Shown here: in pieces, positions 62,276 through 64,000 of the stretch | How the letters are laid out: each line of letters begins with the position of its first letter | Position numbering within the stretch: the first letter of the stretch is position 1 | Assembly (NCBI RefSeq): GCF_014637795.1 | Contig: NZ_BMFD01000004.1 | Span: forward strand, 27,014 to 91,013 | Source: Belliella aquatica | GTDB lineage: Bacteria > Bacteroidota > Bacteroidia > Cytophagales > Cyclobacteriaceae | Direction of reading: 5' to 3' | Length of the DNA stretch: 64,000 nucleotides | Notes under the pieces: generated by a model | The model's database searches: none | What the model saw: only the letters and a program-made list of their open reading frames with translations | Told to the model about the DNA's origin: nothing | Translations under genes and position numbers: made by a program

Positions 62276-63490
62276 CTAGATTTTAGCTCTGCTCAAAGGC
62301 ATGGTCATGCATCTTGGGCCTCCAAGACCTCGAGAGAGTTCTGAAGATGGAATTTCCAATACTTCTACTCCTAGGTTTCTCAAAGCTCTATTGGTGTGTT
62401 TATTTCTATTGTAGGAAATCACCCTTCTTGGGCCGATAGCGAAGACATTGGCACCATCAAACCATTGTTCGCGCATCGCATAATCAGGATTTCCATCAGC
62501 AGTATGAAGAATCTCCAGATAGGGGATTTCTTTTTCCAAAACAGTAAGCAAAGATTCATTCAAAACCTCTCTTTTGATATGGACTTTGCCGTCTTTGATT
62601 TCTTTGAGCGTGTAGAGGGAAGTCTGTAAAACAGCATTGAGTGCGTCGGGATAGGTCAATACAAGGTTTTCATCCAATATGGTGAATACAGTATCTAGAT
62701 GCATATAATTCCTTTTTTGAGGAAGATGAACTTCATAAACGCGCTCTACAGTCCCCTCTGCCAGTAGCGCTTTGGCTACATGATAAATTGCTTTTTCATC
62801 AGTTCGTTCGGAATTCCCAATTGCAACTGCTTTTTTTGAAAGCACAATAACATCTCCACCTTCTATGCTTGGAGGATTGTCGTGTCCATTGACAGGGTAG
62901 AGTTTGTTGACATTTTCTTTGAAGTCAGGATGATTTTCAAAAATGCTTCTCAGCAAATCTGCTTCCCTTTGTCTACCGTCCATTTTCATACTTGAAAAAA
63001 TGATTCCACCCGGGGTAACAGCCATCGGATCCCTTTGAAAATATAAGTTTGGACTTGGTGGAATTACAAATGCGTAATCCATCAATTCTCCAGCAGATAG
63101 ATTCGGTATTTTTCGTTTGAGCTCGTGAACTTTCACACCTGCGGTGAGCGCTGTGGCACATTCTGCGGTAGATAATCTACCCATGATGTGCTCCGTCAAA
63201 TGCGTCATTCCTGATTTTGTAAGCGCTTGTTGCATCAATTGGAAAAGTAGCTTTTCATCTGATAGTACCTGAATTAGTAACTCATGCAACCTGAAAACTT
63301 GTGCTCCTGTCGTTTGCTTTATCAAATCTGTAAAAAAATCATGTTCTTTCTGCATCGCATCCAAATAGGGTACATCTTCAAATAGGAGGTATTCTTTGTT
63401 GTATGGAGTTAGCCGGTCAATCTCTTTTCCTGGTCTATGCATCAATACAGCCTTCAATGTTCCAAATTCAGAGTTAAGTCTCAAGTTCAT
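62276..63490 (-). CDS. arcA: Arginine deiminase
   Basis: Hydrolyses arginine to citrulline and ammonia. The 404-residue protein has FGTLKAVLMHRPGKE at the N-terminus, FQRDPMAV, EGGDVIVLSKKAVAIGNSERT, MHLDTVFT, and the catalytic cysteine near the end in LGGPRCMTMPLSR. arcB and arcC are not adjacent, so it does not sit in a usual ADI operon. With the arginase and decarboxylase, three arginine-consuming enzymes occur in the window. Confidence 0.95.
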   Translation of the reverse strand: MNLRLNSEFGTLKAVLMHRPGKEIDRLTPYNKEYLLFEDVPYLDAMQKEHDFFTDLIKQTTGAQVFRLHELLIQVLSDEKLLFQLMQQALTKSGMTHLTEHIMGRLSTAECATALTAGVKVHELKRKIPNLSAGELMDYAFVIPPSPNLYFQRDPMAVTPGGIIFSSMKMDGRQREADLLRSIFENHPDFKENVNKLYPVNGHDNPPSIEGGDVIVLSKKAVAIGNSERTDEKAIYHVAKALLAEGTVERVYEVHLPQKRNYMHLDTVFTILDENLVLTYPDALNAVLQTSLYTLKEIKDGKVHIKREVLNESLLTVLEKEIPYLEILHTADGNPDYAMREQWFDGANVFAIGPRRVISYNRNKHTNRALRNLGVEVLEIPSSELSRGLGGPRCMTMPLSRAKI

Positions 63491-63743
63491 GGTTTTATTT
63501 TTTACTTGTTTTCTTAAAAATACTGTAAAAAATTTAAAATTTGGTGTAAATAGTGATGTAATTATTGAATTATTCGCAATGATTACAGTTTGGAGTTACA
63601 ACAAAAGAGTTGTTATCAGTAGCCTAGTTGATCTGTGATCAATGTTTTTTTTGAGATCTGAAAGCGAGGGTGAATAGACTAAATGCAAAAAAATTGGAAT
63701 AAAAACTTAAAAAATCTTTAAGTTTATTAAAAATAACACGCAT
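63491..63743. other. Intergenic stretch without a recognisable gene
   Basis: AT-rich region upstream of arcA on one strand and of a small membrane protein on the other. Only very short open frames (under 20 codons) are seen, and no consensus promoter. Confidence 0.4.
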
Positions 63744-63932
63744 ATGAACATTTTTGAAATGTTATTTGGGATTGGGCTTATATCAATTTCTATTATAATT
63801 TTCATTATCCAAATTAGGGAAAAGGCTTATACAAGAAAAAAATTCAATACTGGAAATGTTAATATTTACTATTCTGGTGTTGTAGCTTTTTTAGCGGGGA
63901 TGTATTTCTTGATTAATTCTTTTTATGTTTAA
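63744..63932 (+). CDS. Small two-helix membrane protein
   Basis: A 62-residue protein with two hydrophobic segments (MLFGIGLISISIIIFIIQ and GVVAFLAGMYFLINSF) joined by a basic loop (REKAYTRKKFN). I do not recognise a family. A stem-loop follows. Confidence 0.6.
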   Translation: MNIFEMLFGIGLISISIIIFIIQIREKAYTRKKFNTGNVNIYYSGVVAFLAGMYFLINSFYV

Positions 63933-63940
63933 TAAAAAAA

Positions 63941-63964
63941 AAGCCGAATCTTCCGACCCGGCTT
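63941..63964 (+). terminator. Stem-loop after the small membrane protein
   Basis: Stem AAGCCG / CGGCTT with a 12-nt loop; an A run lies before and TTATTTTATT after it. Confidence 0.65.
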
Positions 63965-64000
63965 GTTATTTTATTAAATCTAAAATCAAAGATCTAAAAT

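Noticed and set aside
63396-63638. 80-residue plus-strand frame over the arcA start
   Set aside because: It overlaps the 5' end of arcA and its upstream region and has no recognisable features.
1-64000. Insertion sequences, prophage or integrase genes
   Set aside because: No transposase, integrase or phage structural gene was recognised and no target-site duplication pattern was seen.

Overview
The window looks like a chromosomal segment of an aerobic, heterotrophic member of the Bacteroidota, most likely Cytophagales in the Algoriphagus/Cyclobacteriaceae neighbourhood. This is inferred from protein types and signals and not from a database match. Pointers are the hisGDCB order with a bifunctional hisB, a type III glutamine synthetase, menaquinone genes, a 56-residue MFGLFKKK-type protein, YwqK/MORN-like and DUF6600-type exported proteins, weak Shine-Dalgarno sites, and promoters of the Bacteroidota form TTTG-N19/20-TAnnTTTG. 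No rRNA, tRNA, CRISPR array or insertion sequence was recognised.

Region 1 (1-6690) is the accessory part. A HlyD-type adaptor and a C39-peptidase ABC exporter are followed by a small HTH protein and two successive modules. Each module is a nearly identical 108-bp leader, a small peptide with a double-glycine leader, and a CPBP (CAAX/Abi) membrane protein with all catalytic motifs. The second peptide is only 41 codons long. A run of six short perfect hairpins separates the modules. I read this as a bacteriocin-like or signalling-peptide export locus with two peptide/immunity pairs, and it is the best candidate for an undescribed system here.

Region 2 (6690-11300, minus strand) is hisG-hisD-hisC-hisB. 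It is preceded by a previously uncalled 27-residue leader peptide carrying six histidines, with a good promoter directly upstream and a hairpin whose loop is the leader stop codon. This looks like histidine attenuation.

Region 3 (11300-26500) holds housekeeping and small-operon genes: PAP2-like and VOC proteins, an SGNH hydrolase, SUI1 and UspA, menA, argS with a glutathione peroxidase, then divergent arginase and arginine-decarboxylase loci, two exported proteins, a D-threonine aldolase/D-serine dehydratase relative, and an XRE-membrane regulator.

Region 4 (26500-41400) has an MFS transporter, the menaquinone run menI-menF-menD, a phosphatase, a zinc-ribbon/Nif3 pair, lpxK-porin-miaE, a MacB-type permease, a DUF805 protein and mtaB.

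Region 5 (41400-64000) has type III glutamine synthetase, a LacI regulator, a Trp-rich DUF6600-like protein, a YwqK-like repeat protein, FabH, hydrolases, a two-lipoyl pyruvate dehydrogenase E2, HslV with a short propeptide, a TetR/ABC1-kinase pair, lipoproteins, an ABC-F ATPase and arginine deiminase.

Most operons end at clear stem-loops with a T run, and these are listed. Several genes need GTG or TTG starts (menA, menD, mtaB, the porin and the phosphatase at 31275). Many starts were moved downstream from the longest possible reading frame to the first codon that gives a family-typical N-terminus or signal peptide.
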